From a bacterium (GTDB taxonomy: Bacteria > Patescibacteriota > Patescibacteriia > JACQRZ01), in assembly GCA_023246095.1 (NCBI GenBank), contig JAHFJA010000001.1, forward strand, positions 66,865 through 107,639: a stretch of 40,775 nt of DNA, given 5' to 3'. This document shows, piece by piece, positions 14,460 to 23,686 of the stretch (position 1 is its first letter; each line of letters opens with the position of its first letter). The position numbers and the translations under genes are program-made. The notes under the pieces were generated by a model. The model had not been told where the DNA came from. It saw nothing but the letters and a program-made list of their open reading frames with translations, and searched no databases.

Positions 14460-16070
14460 CTACTCAATCTCATCCTTCTTTTCTCTCATAAAACTCCACC
14501 ACTCTTCCGTAATTTCAATAAGTGCCTGCAATGGAAGTTCAATTAATATATCAAATATAAATACAAAAACATTCACCCGTGAAACATTAAACGACAACCA
14601 GCGCCCCACCTGTACAATTGGAAGCAAAAAGGGATCAACAAAGGCCAGCCACAATGATTGTTTTGGTTTGAGAAGGGTAAGTTCTTTTGCAGAGCGTCGC
14701 AGTGTAACACCAAAAAAAGTAATAAGACAGAAAAAGAGAAAAAATATTATACCACTTGCAACATTGAAATGTAGTAGTTTCAAAATGTACCCAAGCAAAG
14801 CAAACGAACCGATAAACAGAGCGAGATAAACGAAAGAGAAGATAACCCACAGTGCAACTTTTCTTTTTTTCTGACCAATCGCTTGTGGAATGAATACCAT
14901 GCGTGGTTCATCTACGTACACAATTTCGTTTATCGCTTGGATGACGCTCGCAGTATTGTCTTTCCCAGGAAATTTAGCACTGAACGCAATAAATCCCAAT
15001 AGAACTGGCGGAAACAGAAGATTGATGAGGAGTGGCACTGGCGCAATATGACCTACTGTTAATAAATCATACGGTAACTCAATCAACAACCCCAACAACA
15101 TTTTAGTGATAAATATATATACGAATGCGCGAATGGCGCGAATATGAAGTTTACGCTTGTATACATTATAAAAACCCTCACAGATGCGCGTTACTTCTTT
15201 TGCAAGAACATCCTTCTCCTCAAATAGTGCCTCCCCGTTGCTACGTAGTACAGTCACCAGAACAACAAAAGGGATCCGAAATCGACGATATGCACCCATA
15301 AATTTCTTCTGAAGTGGATGGCGTATAAGATCGCGAATTTTCTTTCGCAACTCATAACACTCTGCCGCCAACTGTTCAACACTCATTGAACCCGGGATAG
15401 CCCAATGGGGTGCAAGAGTTTTAAGAAGGAAATACTCTGTACGATGCACATCAGGTTTGAGCAAAATACGATAGACAGATAGATACAACTGAACCCTCCG
15501 CGTTCGAGGATCAACATTGATTCCCTGCAAATTCGTCATTGGTTCCACCTCCTGATACATAACATGAACAAGCGCTTCGAGTTCAGTTGTTGGCGATAAG
15601 ACTTCATCAATAGCGCACGATACCATAAACAAAATCCAGTCTTGATCCTTGTCAGTCAAAATATGACGCATGCGCAATTGATCCAGCACTCCCAAATATT
15701 GATCGAGGAGTGCTTGAATAGTATGTACTTTTGAAAGTGAAATAGTCTGATTGCGAAAATAACGAGATCGCACCAATTCTTTCACCAGACCCATTGCCAT
15801 CGTCTCGGTTGGTTGGGTTAAAATAAAACGCCGCCCTAATACGCGACGAATCGCATGTTGGCGGACAAGATGTTCATCGCGATATTCTGCAATGCCGCGT
15901 ATTTTTTCATAATAAAACGCAATGGCACCGACCGCATCATTGACAGTGACATGAGCATCGTCTGGAGATGAATCTTCGGGAATAGTTCGAGCTTCTAAAA
16001 AAGTCCTGAATACGTTGGAGAATTTGGAAGTTACCATTGCCTGTGATTCTGCGATTTCCTCGGGGGCCAT
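14460..16070 (-). CDS. Membrane protein of unknown function
   Basis: A 536-residue protein in two parts. Residues 1-310 are soluble, rich in helices and charged residues. Then come four likely membrane segments (about 314-334, 343-363, 404-430, 437-456), a short amphipathic or hydrophobic stretch (499-520) and an acidic/basic tail ending EKKDEIE. No named domain is recognised. Its ATG lies 1 bp before the stop of the cysteine desulfurase, and the whole run down to 20.3 kb is one tight minus-strand set, so it is likely co-expressed with the desulfurase and the TraD-like pair. The long N-terminal half without a signal peptide should face the cytoplasm. Confidence 0.8.
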   Translation of the reverse strand: MAPEEIAESQAMVTSKFSNVFRTFLEARTIPEDSSPDDAHVTVNDAVGAIAFYYEKIRGIAEYRDEHLVRQHAIRRVLGRRFILTQPTETMAMGLVKELVRSRYFRNQTISLSKVHTIQALLDQYLGVLDQLRMRHILTDKDQDWILFMVSCAIDEVLSPTTELEALVHVMYQEVEPMTNLQGINVDPRTRRVQLYLSVYRILLKPDVHRTEYFLLKTLAPHWAIPGSMSVEQLAAECYELRKKIRDLIRHPLQKKFMGAYRRFRIPFVVLVTVLRSNGEALFEEKDVLAKEVTRICEGFYNVYKRKLHIRAIRAFVYIFITKMLLGLLIELPYDLLTVGHIAPVPLLINLLFPPVLLGFIAFSAKFPGKDNTASVIQAINEIVYVDEPRMVFIPQAIGQKKRKVALWVIFSFVYLALFIGSFALLGYILKLLHFNVASGIIFFLFFCLITFFGVTLRRSAKELTLLKPKQSLWLAFVDPFLLPIVQVGRWLSFNVSRVNVFVFIFDILIELPLQALIEITEEWWSFMREKKDEIE

Positions 16071-16071
16071 A

Positions 16072-17229
16072 TTATAATTTTGAAAGGATGGAGGGAATTT
16101 CCTTAATGACCGTACGAATATCGTCAGCGGTAGTATCGAGGCCTAGGGAAAACCGTACTCCCCCTCTCACTCGATCTGCATCAAATCCACACGCCTTGAG
16201 TACATGAGATTCCTTCCCTGCTTGTGCAGTGCACGCAGCACCGGTTGCTGCAGCGATACCGCGACTATTCAAATACAATACGACCGCTTCGCCGTCATAG
16301 CCGGGAAATGAAACATGTACATTATTAGATAGTCGATTAGTCATTGGGCCATTTATATTTACTTGAGGTACACTGCGCTGAATGCCTCTCATAAGCATCG
16401 TACATAGTTTCTCAAGTCGAATCGCTTCTGTTTTAGCACGCTTTCGAGATAATTGCAATGCTGAGGCCATACCAACAATTCCCGCCACGTTTTCCGTACC
16501 AGGACGCAATCCCGACTCCTGTTGCCCACCCCACATGAGAGGCTGTATAGCAGTGCCTGCACGTACGTATAACACACCCACTCCTTTAGGGCCGTATACT
16601 TTACTCGCATTGAGTGTCATGAGGTCAACATGAAGCTTCTGGGTGTCCATTTCGCAGTACGCACTTGCTTGACATGCGTCGGTATGGAAATAGGGATATG
16701 TATGTCCAAAACGAGATCTAACGTCACGAATTATTTTTGCAATATCACGAATAGGCTGAACCGTACCGATCTCATTGTTCGCATAGATAACAGATATCAA
16801 AACAGTTCGCTTGGTGATGGCCTTTTTCAACGCCTGCATGTCGATGAATCCTTCTTGATTCACAGGAACAATAGAAACGCTGATTCCCCGTCGCTTTAAT
16901 TCTTTTACAGGCTCCAAAACAGAGCTATGCTCAATACTCGATATAATCACATGGGGATGTGAAACTTTTGATGCTGCGACCACACCAAACAAAGCCAGAT
17001 TATTGCTCTCTGTTCCTGACCCAGTAAAAAAGATTTCACGCGAACGAGCGTTGAGTAATTCTGCCACGTCAGTGCGAGATTTTTCTACTACAATGCGGGC
17101 TTGCTGACCGAGTGAATGCAGTGCTGACGGATTCGCATATTGATCATGAAAAAAAGGCTGCATCGCCTTTTTTACGTCGGGATGCAGAGGTGTAGCCGCC
17201 GCATGATCGAGATATATTATCTTTTTCAT
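16072..17229 (-). CDS. Cysteine desulfurase (NifS/IscS family)
   Basis: A PLP enzyme that takes sulfur from cysteine and passes it on as a persulfide, for tRNA thiolation or Fe-S clusters. Residue landmarks: YLDHAAATPLHPDV at the N-terminus, SGTESNN (71-77), EHSSV with H101, HTDACQA (182-188), the PLP lysine K210 in NASKVYGPKGVG, and the mobile-loop catalytic cysteine C333 in GAACTAQ. The 385-residue length is normal. No IscU or other Fe-S assembly gene is next to it; the plausible client here is MnmA, 4 kb away. It is flanked within 4 bp on both sides by membrane and TraD-like genes. IscS-like rather than SufS-like by the shape of the cysteine loop, but I leave the symbol blank. Confidence 0.93.
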   Translation of the reverse strand: MKKIIYLDHAAATPLHPDVKKAMQPFFHDQYANPSALHSLGQQARIVVEKSRTDVAELLNARSREIFFTGSGTESNNLALFGVVAASKVSHPHVIISSIEHSSVLEPVKELKRRGISVSIVPVNQEGFIDMQALKKAITKRTVLISVIYANNEIGTVQPIRDIAKIIRDVRSRFGHTYPYFHTDACQASAYCEMDTQKLHVDLMTLNASKVYGPKGVGVLYVRAGTAIQPLMWGGQQESGLRPGTENVAGIVGMASALQLSRKRAKTEAIRLEKLCTMLMRGIQRSVPQVNINGPMTNRLSNNVHVSFPGYDGEAVVLYLNSRGIAAATGAACTAQAGKESHVLKACGFDADRVRGGVRFSLGLDTTADDIRTVIKEIPSILSKL

Positions 17230-17232
17230 GGA

Positions 17233-18909
17233 TTATGATTGTTTAAATCTAGTAGGACGTTGTGCGGTCAACTGTGAAAGAGAAACTGTTGAAGGTGTCT
17301 CGACTGGTGCAGGCGCACGTTCTTCTTGAAGTGCAGTAGGCTGCAAGACCGCAACAGGGGGGATGGGAACCGGTCCTTGCGGCACCGCCGCCGCAGAAAC
17401 CAAAGGAGTTGGTGATGATATGCCTTTTTCTTTTTCGTCACGGATAATAGCAAAACAATCTCGGCAATACACTGGACGCTTACCATCGGGAATAAAATTC
17501 AAATATACTGTTTTTCCGCAACGGCTACAAATACCTTGATGAGGTCGTTCTGGCGTAGGACCCGTTGGTTCTTCAAATTTTTTTGCTTTCTTGTCTGGCG
17601 CCGCCGAACCCGCCGCCTCATTCAAGGTTTCTGACCATCGAACGATCTTTTCTTCGACAATTGACTTATGGGTCGCATATCGCTCACGACTTACATTGAT
17701 CACTTTCTCAAAACTGTGACTACGATAATCATCACTCCATGGTGGAAGACCAATGGCGGAAAAAGGTTCTGAAGCCACGCCATCAATCATGAGCTTAATG
17801 AAAAAATTAAACTTTGCGATATTTACAAAATCTTCCTCGGTGAAACGAGGGGCAAATTCTTTTGCCAAAAATTCAGCGTCCCCTGCACCAACACGAAAAC
17901 AAATAAGAGTTCCGACGTTTCCAAAAACACCTGCGCGCACCGTTTCATCAAGCTGCTCAATATATTGGTGTGCCATGATGAGATTAAGACGGTACTTTCG
18001 AGCTTCTGACAAAATACTCGCAAAACTCTCATTAGCGAAGTTCTGAAATTCATCAACATAAAGATAAAAATCTCGTCGTTGATGCTCAGGGATATCAGCG
18101 CGCTCCATAGCTGCCATCTGAATTTTTGTAATAAGCATTCCTCCCAACAACCGACTATTATCTTCTCCGATACGCCCCTTGGAGAGGTTCACAATAAAAA
18201 TCTTTCCGGAGTCCATGATCTCTCGGATATTCACCGTCGATTTGACTTGACCTATAATGTTACGAATTACCGAAGCAGACAGAAACTGTCCGACTTTGTT
18301 TTGGATAGGCGCAATCGCCTCTTGGGCAAATTTTTCACTATATTTTCCAAATTCATCAATCCAAAAAGATTTTACGACGGGGTCCTTAATGTGTTCTATC
18401 ACTTTTTTTCGAAATTCTTTATCAGACAGCATGCGATTGACTGCAAGCATTGTGCTGCCTTTATAGTCCAACAAAGCTAATAAGGTGTTGTTAAGTATAT
18501 ATTCCATACGTGCACTCCATACATCAGGCCATATTTTCTTGAACACCCCCATCAATGCTGAGGCAACCAAATGTTTTTGCGTTTCGTTGACCGTCTCCAA
18601 GATATTGAACGCCACAGGATAATCAAAATCAGCAGGGTTAAAATATACCACGTCATTTACGCGGCTCGGAGGAATAAAATCAAGGATTTTTTCCGCCGTC
18701 TCTCCGTGAGGATCAACAAAAGCCAAACCCTGTCCCTCAAAAATATCGTCCAAAATCATGGTCTCAAGCGTATTGGACTTTCCCATACCGGTTTTACCTA
18801 TCAGGTACATATGGCGACGACGATCATCTCGTTTAATACCAAAACGCCGCCGTTTATTACGGTAATTTGTCTCGGCAAACACGGTGATGTCAGGATCTTG
18901 GTCGTACAT
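17233..18909 (-). CDS. TraD/VirD4-like DNA-translocation ATPase with zinc ribbon
   Basis: A RecA/FtsK-like ATPase of the family that couples DNA to type IV secretion channels. Walker A GKTGMGKS is at 38-45, FVDPHGE at 64-70, Walker B FYLYVDEF at 281-288 (D286, E287), and the TraD-like AHQ motif at 313-315. Residues 461-485 hold a zinc ribbon, CSRC and CRDC 17 residues apart, followed by a Pro/Ala-rich tail. No membrane segment is present; the next gene upstream supplies one. Patescibacteria commonly carry such an ATPase without a full conjugation system; its role there (DNA uptake, pilus work, or DNA export) is not settled. The gap to the partner gene is 3 bp. Confidence 0.85.
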   Translation of the reverse strand: MYDQDPDITVFAETNYRNKRRRFGIKRDDRRRHMYLIGKTGMGKSNTLETMILDDIFEGQGLAFVDPHGETAEKILDFIPPSRVNDVVYFNPADFDYPVAFNILETVNETQKHLVASALMGVFKKIWPDVWSARMEYILNNTLLALLDYKGSTMLAVNRMLSDKEFRKKVIEHIKDPVVKSFWIDEFGKYSEKFAQEAIAPIQNKVGQFLSASVIRNIIGQVKSTVNIREIMDSGKIFIVNLSKGRIGEDNSRLLGGMLITKIQMAAMERADIPEHQRRDFYLYVDEFQNFANESFASILSEARKYRLNLIMAHQYIEQLDETVRAGVFGNVGTLICFRVGAGDAEFLAKEFAPRFTEEDFVNIAKFNFFIKLMIDGVASEPFSAIGLPPWSDDYRSHSFEKVINVSRERYATHKSIVEEKIVRWSETLNEAAGSAAPDKKAKKFEEPTGPTPERPHQGICSRCGKTVYLNFIPDGKRPVYCRDCFAIIRDEKEKGISSPTPLVSAAAVPQGPVPIPPVAVLQPTALQEERAPAPVETPSTVSLSQLTAQRPTRFKQS

Positions 18910-18912
18910 AGA

Positions 18913-20337
18913 TTATGCGAATGGGAGATTTGAGGGTACCTCCTCTTCTGAAAATGCTTTTGGCTTTCCGGATGGCAGTGATTGCTTAGGCAGTGCCGAC
19001 AATCGACGTTGCTTATCAGCTTCTTCAGATCGCATAGGCAAGAAAAACGGAGGTTCAGCTGTCTTAACTTCAGAACGTTGGATCAATGGAACTTTCATAT
19101 CCATCATGGGGAAATGCCAAAGGGTAGCGAGTTCTTCAATATTGAGAATGTAAGGCTTTCCGCCTGCCATCGAACGATTAACATACGCTTTGAATACCTT
19201 ATTCTGAGTTCGAATTGCCGCGCTTTTCTTCATAAAATTATCAGAAAAACGTTTTGGATATTTAAAGGGTTTAAAACTATTAATATGCGGAGAGCCAAAT
19301 TGTCGATATGCCCCCAATACACCAGTGGCAATTCTCCCCTTGCTGAATACTTCTTTAGGTGCGACATAGGCAATACGCATTTTCGCCCAATACCCCGGCT
19401 TTGCTGCTTTGAGTTGAACATGTTCCAAGACCACTTTTTCACCGGGAGAAAGATTTCCAATATTTGAACCCTCCGCCTTTTCAGGTTTTTTTGGTGCTGC
19501 AGGAGCTGCCCCAGGAGTCAGCTGGTCAAGAAATAAATTGGCAATGGTTCCACCGTGCTCAAGCGCTTTGTCAATACGCCCTTTCTTTTTAGCCGGCTCT
19601 TTTACTCCAGTAAGTTTGCGAACTAAACTTGCAGTAGTTTCTACCCAACTATCATCGGTTGCCTGCAACACGATTTGTATCCATACTTCTTCTCCGTTTT
19701 TGACAGTACCCAAGAACTCAAATAAAGAGTTAAGTGGATCTTTAAACGTTGCGTCCAACGAATGTTCAAATGCGGTATAGGTCTTAATTGGATAAGGAAA
19801 TGCTTTTGCCAAAGTAACCTCGGCTCCCCAGGTTTCAATGTTTTCATCAGGATAGGTCTGCGGGGCGATACTGGTGTAATCAGCAACTTCCACTACTTCC
19901 GCATCAGGGTATTGAGCATACAACGACGCCTCAATCACATCACGAAACGAAACAGGTGCATGGATGAAGTATTGAATAAACCCACCGCGACTAACGATCT
20001 CCACTGAAAATGTATCGGGAACTTTTCCCTGCCAGTACGCTTCTTTCCAATTTCCCGGTCCCGACGCAGTACCCGTCAAATGCGCAAAGATATTTTCTAC
20101 TGCCTTAGGGGTCTGCTCAGTCATGCGAGGAACCCGAATAGCCAGTAAAACCTTTGGGATACTTGCCGCGTAGGCGCCCTGCACTTCACTCACCCACATA
20201 GTCCACAACGCCCGCAAAACAATAATAAGTACGATTAAAAATCCCCCATGTATAAAAAGAAACCAAGCAGCATAAAAGGGATTTGAAAACAAAGCGAGTG
20301 CGCTCGTAATTTGTTCCGGGTCGATAGTAAATTCCAT
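18913..20337 (-). CDS. Membrane partner of the TraD-like ATPase, unknown function
   Basis: A 474-residue protein with one N-terminal membrane helix (about 22-48, AAWFLFIHGGFLIVLIIVLRALWTM) and a large domain that should lie in the cytoplasm beside the ATPase. Notable blocks: FSVEIVSRGGFIQYFIHAP (about 110-128), a linker rich in Pro/Ala/Lys (about 280-300), and LNIEELATLWHFP (about 400-412), which I recall as a hallmark of Patescibacteria proteins encoded next to this ATPase. I cannot name the family with certainty. The tight spacing and the TM-less ATPase next door suggest the two form one membrane complex. The 47-bp gap to secF has no terminator. Confidence 0.78.
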   Translation of the reverse strand: MEFTIDPEQITSALALFSNPFYAAWFLFIHGGFLIVLIIVLRALWTMWVSEVQGAYAASIPKVLLAIRVPRMTEQTPKAVENIFAHLTGTASGPGNWKEAYWQGKVPDTFSVEIVSRGGFIQYFIHAPVSFRDVIEASLYAQYPDAEVVEVADYTSIAPQTYPDENIETWGAEVTLAKAFPYPIKTYTAFEHSLDATFKDPLNSLFEFLGTVKNGEEVWIQIVLQATDDSWVETTASLVRKLTGVKEPAKKKGRIDKALEHGGTIANLFLDQLTPGAAPAAPKKPEKAEGSNIGNLSPGEKVVLEHVQLKAAKPGYWAKMRIAYVAPKEVFSKGRIATGVLGAYRQFGSPHINSFKPFKYPKRFSDNFMKKSAAIRTQNKVFKAYVNRSMAGGKPYILNIEELATLWHFPMMDMKVPLIQRSEVKTAEPPFFLPMRSEEADKQRRLSALPKQSLPSGKPKAFSEEEVPSNLPFA

Positions 20338-20384
20338 GCAAGAAAGTATTGCACAAATTTAACAAAAAATCAATTTGAATCCGA

Positions 20385-21287
20385 CTACTTGCTGGATGTT
20401 TTTCTGCGCTTTGAAACGTTGTGCCAGACAACCAAGAGAGGTGAAGCAACGAAAATAGATGAGTAAGTACCAAAGAGAACTCCCAAGATGAGAACTAATG
20501 TGAAATTTCTGATTGACTCACCACCAAAGAAATAAACAGCCGTCATAACCAACAATACGGTTAATGAAGTATTGATAGATCGGCCCAGCGTCTGGTTGAC
20601 TGAATATTCAACGACATCTTCAAAGTTTCCCCCTCTCTTAAGAAGATTTTCTCGGCTTCGATCAAACACCACGATCGTGTTGTGAACTGAAAAGCCCAAA
20701 ACAGTAAGGAATGCCGCGATAAACGATGCAGTGACTTCAACACCAGCGAACTTACCCAAAACAGCAAACACTCCCGCCACCAAGACGATATCATGGACTA
20801 AACCGACGATAGCTACTGCTCCGTATTTCCAAGAAGCTACTGTATGAGACACTTTTCTGAAGACATAACTCAAATATGCCAAGATAAGCACCAATGCGAT
20901 TATAATCGCCCACATCGACTTATTACGCAAATCTTGTCCGATGACCGGTCCAATAGAATCGAAACTCTTTTCGGTAAATTCACCCGACGGCTTCAGTGCA
21001 TCAAGTATTTTCTGGTGCGTGGGTTGATCAACGTTCTTGAAACGCAAAATAATATTTTGTTCCCCCGCCCTTCTCGCTTCAACTTCTCCAAGATTAAGGG
21101 GGGCAAGTTTTTCGTGAATAACTTCATTAGTCGGTGCACTGTTCTTATATGAAACTTCCAGAATACTCCCTCCTGTAAAATCAACACCAAACTTAAGTCC
21201 CCATGACAGAAGCGCTATCACTGCGGCTACAAAAAAAACTGATGAGATGATGAGCCAGATACGACGAGTTTTGACGATATGAATCAT
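20385..21287 (-). CDS. secF: Protein translocase subunit SecF
   Basis: Partner of SecD in the proton-driven pulling of exported proteins. The protein has 300 residues and six membrane segments. The first is about 11-35; the SecF signature FGVDFTGGSILEV follows, then a short extracytoplasmic domain. The membrane core has GLVHDIVLVAGVFA, VLGFSVHNTIVVFDRSRENL and NQTLGRSINTSLTVLLV, all classical. The start at 21287 (MIHIVKTRRIW) is chosen because the family begins at this point and a longer reading overlaps secD. The secD stop is 13 bp upstream, so both are one operon. No Shine-Dalgarno. Confidence 0.96.
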   Translation of the reverse strand: MIHIVKTRRIWLIISSVFFVAAVIALLSWGLKFGVDFTGGSILEVSYKNSAPTNEVIHEKLAPLNLGEVEARRAGEQNIILRFKNVDQPTHQKILDALKPSGEFTEKSFDSIGPVIGQDLRNKSMWAIIIALVLILAYLSYVFRKVSHTVASWKYGAVAIVGLVHDIVLVAGVFAVLGKFAGVEVTASFIAAFLTVLGFSVHNTIVVFDRSRENLLKRGGNFEDVVEYSVNQTLGRSINTSLTVLLVMTAVYFFGGESIRNFTLVLILGVLFGTYSSIFVASPLLVVWHNVSKRRKTSSK

Positions 21288-21300
21288 ATGATATACAGGA

Positions 21301-23481
21301 TTATTGAACCGAAGATGCTCCAGGTGCTCTTTGGACAAGTTCAGGAGTTGCTTTTTGACGAGGACCACCAAAAAGCCAGACATTTTTACTAATACGCCAT
21401 CCGGCAACTAATCGCAATAATTGACGTGTTACAACGATTGCAGAGAACATACTAACAACGATACCAACAGACAATGTCAACGCGAATCCCTTAATAAGGC
21501 TCGTTGAGAACGAATAGAGAACGAATGCAGTGATAAGGGAAGATACGTTACTGTCACTAATAGAGGTCCAGGCGCGAGTGAAACCATCTCGTATCGAAGC
21601 ATCAAGTGACTTGCCCGCACGTAACTCTTCTTTCATACGTTCAAAAATCAAAATATTCGCATCCACTGCAATACCTATCGAAAGGATAAACCCTGCGATA
21701 CCTGCCAACGTAAGGGTGACGCCAAATAACTTAAAGATTGCCAAAATGAGCGTACTATAGAGACACAACGCAATGACTGCCAAAACGCCCGGAACACGGT
21801 AATATAGAATCATGAACAGAGCTACTAAAAGCAAACCAATAAACCCTGCAAATATGCTCTTATGTAACGAATCAGCACCTAAACTTGCTCCTACAGTGTT
21901 CTGACTCACTAAAGCCACGGGAACCGGCAATGCACCGGCATTGAGTCGTTGAGCAAGGATTTTTGCTTCCTGGCTCGTCATGTTTCCGGAAATAACCGCG
22001 CTCCCACCGATAATTTCATCGTTCACATTTGGCGCATAGGTATCACGTTGGTCGATAACATGGTCGCCATTGGTATCAATGATGGAATTACCATCAAGAA
22101 AGATGCCGAGAGGCTTACCTTTGTTACGCTTTGTAATCTCTTGAAAGAGTTTCGTTCCTTCGTCGTTAAAATCCAATCCAACCTGAATTTGCCCTGTCTG
22201 CTGAGCACTCGTGACATAGGCTTTCTTCAGGTGTTTACCGGTAAGTCCTGTAGACTTCCAAAATTCTGGTGGTGGTAAAAAGTCTGACGCAGACTTCTTA
22301 TAAATCAACGCACGAGCAACATGGTATTCAGAAACCGGTCGTTCGTCTGTCTTGAGGATAATATGAAACCCAAAATCACTTTCGACTACATCCGAGATCT
22401 GTCCTTTTTGCAACGCAAAGGCTGCTGCTTCAAAAACAGGAACCATCATGCCTTTTCCAAAGAATCCCAAATCTCCACCTCGTGTTGCTGAACCTGTATC
22501 ATCTGAATTTTTTGTAGCAAGATCGGCAAAGTTTTCGGGAGTAATCGTCTTTTTTAATGTTTCAGCCAGAGCTTTTGCCTCATCCTTACTTCGTTCTTTT
22601 GTACAAGACGCAACACCTTTATAACAAATCAATATATGTCGCGCTCGTATTTCTTTGTCTGAGGTATCTCGCTTTTCAAGAAATTTCACGACTTGATACC
22701 CTCTTTCATCCTCAAACAACGTTGGCGAAATTTCACCCGGCTTGAGTGGTTGCACCGAAGGAATGAGCGGTCCTTCAGGACTTTTTGATGTAATCCATCC
22801 TAGATCGCCTCCCTTGTCTTTTGTTGGATCGTCTTGAGAGTACTTTGCAACTAACGCATTGAAATCTGCTCCAGGCGCGCGCACTGCAGTAAGTGCCTCA
22901 TCTGCTTGCTTCTTCGCTACGGTATTAAAATCAGCCAATTGTTTTTTTTGCTCAGGATTCAATTCAGTCGAACGATCGGCAGTCAACGCAGCAGGATTCT
23001 GTTCTTTGAATTCCAATAATGTCCTCTCTCCGATTTGTTCAATCGTCTTGGTAGGATCTGAAACACCGGCAAGCTCAACAACAACGCGATATGCTCCACC
23101 TGTTTTTGACGTTTGCACAACCGGCTCAGATACGCCAAAGATATTGACACGACGTTCAATCACATCGCGAACCCCCTCTAATGCTGAATCTCTATCCCCT
23201 CCCGCAACGTCTTTCATATCTGCTTCATAGACGAGGTGGGTACCCCCTTGAAGATCAAGCCCCAAAGCAAAATCACGAGGTGGCCATGAAGGCCATCCGA
23301 GTGCAGGCAATAATTCTCCCATTCCGCGCGCTTTAAGTCCTTTGTTCCAATTATCGCGATTACCATTATAGTACTGCAAACCATCATACAGTGTTGCGAC
23401 CAACCCCAATATGATCAAAAATGTAATACCCCAACGAAGTTTTCCTCGAGCTCGAGGGCGAAATAGACGTCCAATTCTCAT
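21301..23481 (-). CDS. secD: SecD with two inserted parvulin-type prolyl isomerase domains
   Basis: Protein translocase subunit SecD, 726 residues, about 200 more than many plain bacterial forms. Order: TM1 (18-34); LGLDLQGGTHLVYE (73-86); P1 base (103-160); degenerate parvulin-like domain (about 182-271, GGDLGW at 224-229); second, complete-looking parvulin (about 278-383: ARHILI, FADLATKNSDD, GGDLGFFGKG, FGFHIIL); return to SecD at TGLTGKHLKKAYV (411-423); DTNGDHVIDQRD, an EF-hand-like loop (469-480); ISGNMTSQEAK; then five TM helices from about 541. The isomerase domains sit in the extracytoplasmic P1 head, where emerging chains pass. The first parvulin has GYQVV where the second has GFHII, so it lacks that histidine. 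A TTGCAT/TATACT promoter lies 25-60 bp upstream. Confidence 0.95.
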   Translation of the reverse strand: MRIGRLFRPRARGKLRWGITFLIILGLVATLYDGLQYYNGNRDNWNKGLKARGMGELLPALGWPSWPPRDFALGLDLQGGTHLVYEADMKDVAGGDRDSALEGVRDVIERRVNIFGVSEPVVQTSKTGGAYRVVVELAGVSDPTKTIEQIGERTLLEFKEQNPAALTADRSTELNPEQKKQLADFNTVAKKQADEALTAVRAPGADFNALVAKYSQDDPTKDKGGDLGWITSKSPEGPLIPSVQPLKPGEISPTLFEDERGYQVVKFLEKRDTSDKEIRARHILICYKGVASCTKERSKDEAKALAETLKKTITPENFADLATKNSDDTGSATRGGDLGFFGKGMMVPVFEAAAFALQKGQISDVVESDFGFHIILKTDERPVSEYHVARALIYKKSASDFLPPPEFWKSTGLTGKHLKKAYVTSAQQTGQIQVGLDFNDEGTKLFQEITKRNKGKPLGIFLDGNSIIDTNGDHVIDQRDTYAPNVNDEIIGGSAVISGNMTSQEAKILAQRLNAGALPVPVALVSQNTVGASLGADSLHKSIFAGFIGLLLVALFMILYYRVPGVLAVIALCLYSTLILAIFKLFGVTLTLAGIAGFILSIGIAVDANILIFERMKEELRAGKSLDASIRDGFTRAWTSISDSNVSSLITAFVLYSFSTSLIKGFALTLSVGIVVSMFSAIVVTRQLLRLVAGWRISKNVWLFGGPRQKATPELVQRAPGASSVQ

Positions 23482-23512
23482 ATAGCCATGCAGTTATTCA
23501 CAAGTAGACAGT

Positions 23513-23541
23513 AGTATAGCGAGTGATTCCTGTATATGCAA
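23513..23541 (-). promoter_or_regulatory. Promoter of secD-secF
   Basis: On the minus strand: TTGCAT (23536-23541), 17 bp, TATACT (23513-23518, five of six). Predicted start near 23506, about 25 nt before the secD ATG, with no Shine-Dalgarno in the leader. Confidence 0.6.
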
Positions 23542-23635
23542 GTCGCATATATCTCAATCGACGCTTCTGGGTTACCAATCAAACATCTATTTAAATCTAT
23601 CGAGGAGTGACGATCAATCTCTCTGAATACCCCCA

Positions 23636-23661
23636 ATCATAAAAGCACCCCTATTGGGTGC
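23636..23661 (-). terminator. Terminator after the 23.7-kb glycosyltransferase gene
   Basis: A 6-bp stem (GCACCC 23645-23650, GGGTGC 23656-23661, 5-nt loop) followed on the minus strand by TTTT. It lies 25 bp after the stop codon. The stem is short but GC-rich. Confidence 0.6.
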
Positions 23662-23686
23662 CTTTATGATTCTTTGCAGTGCGTGT

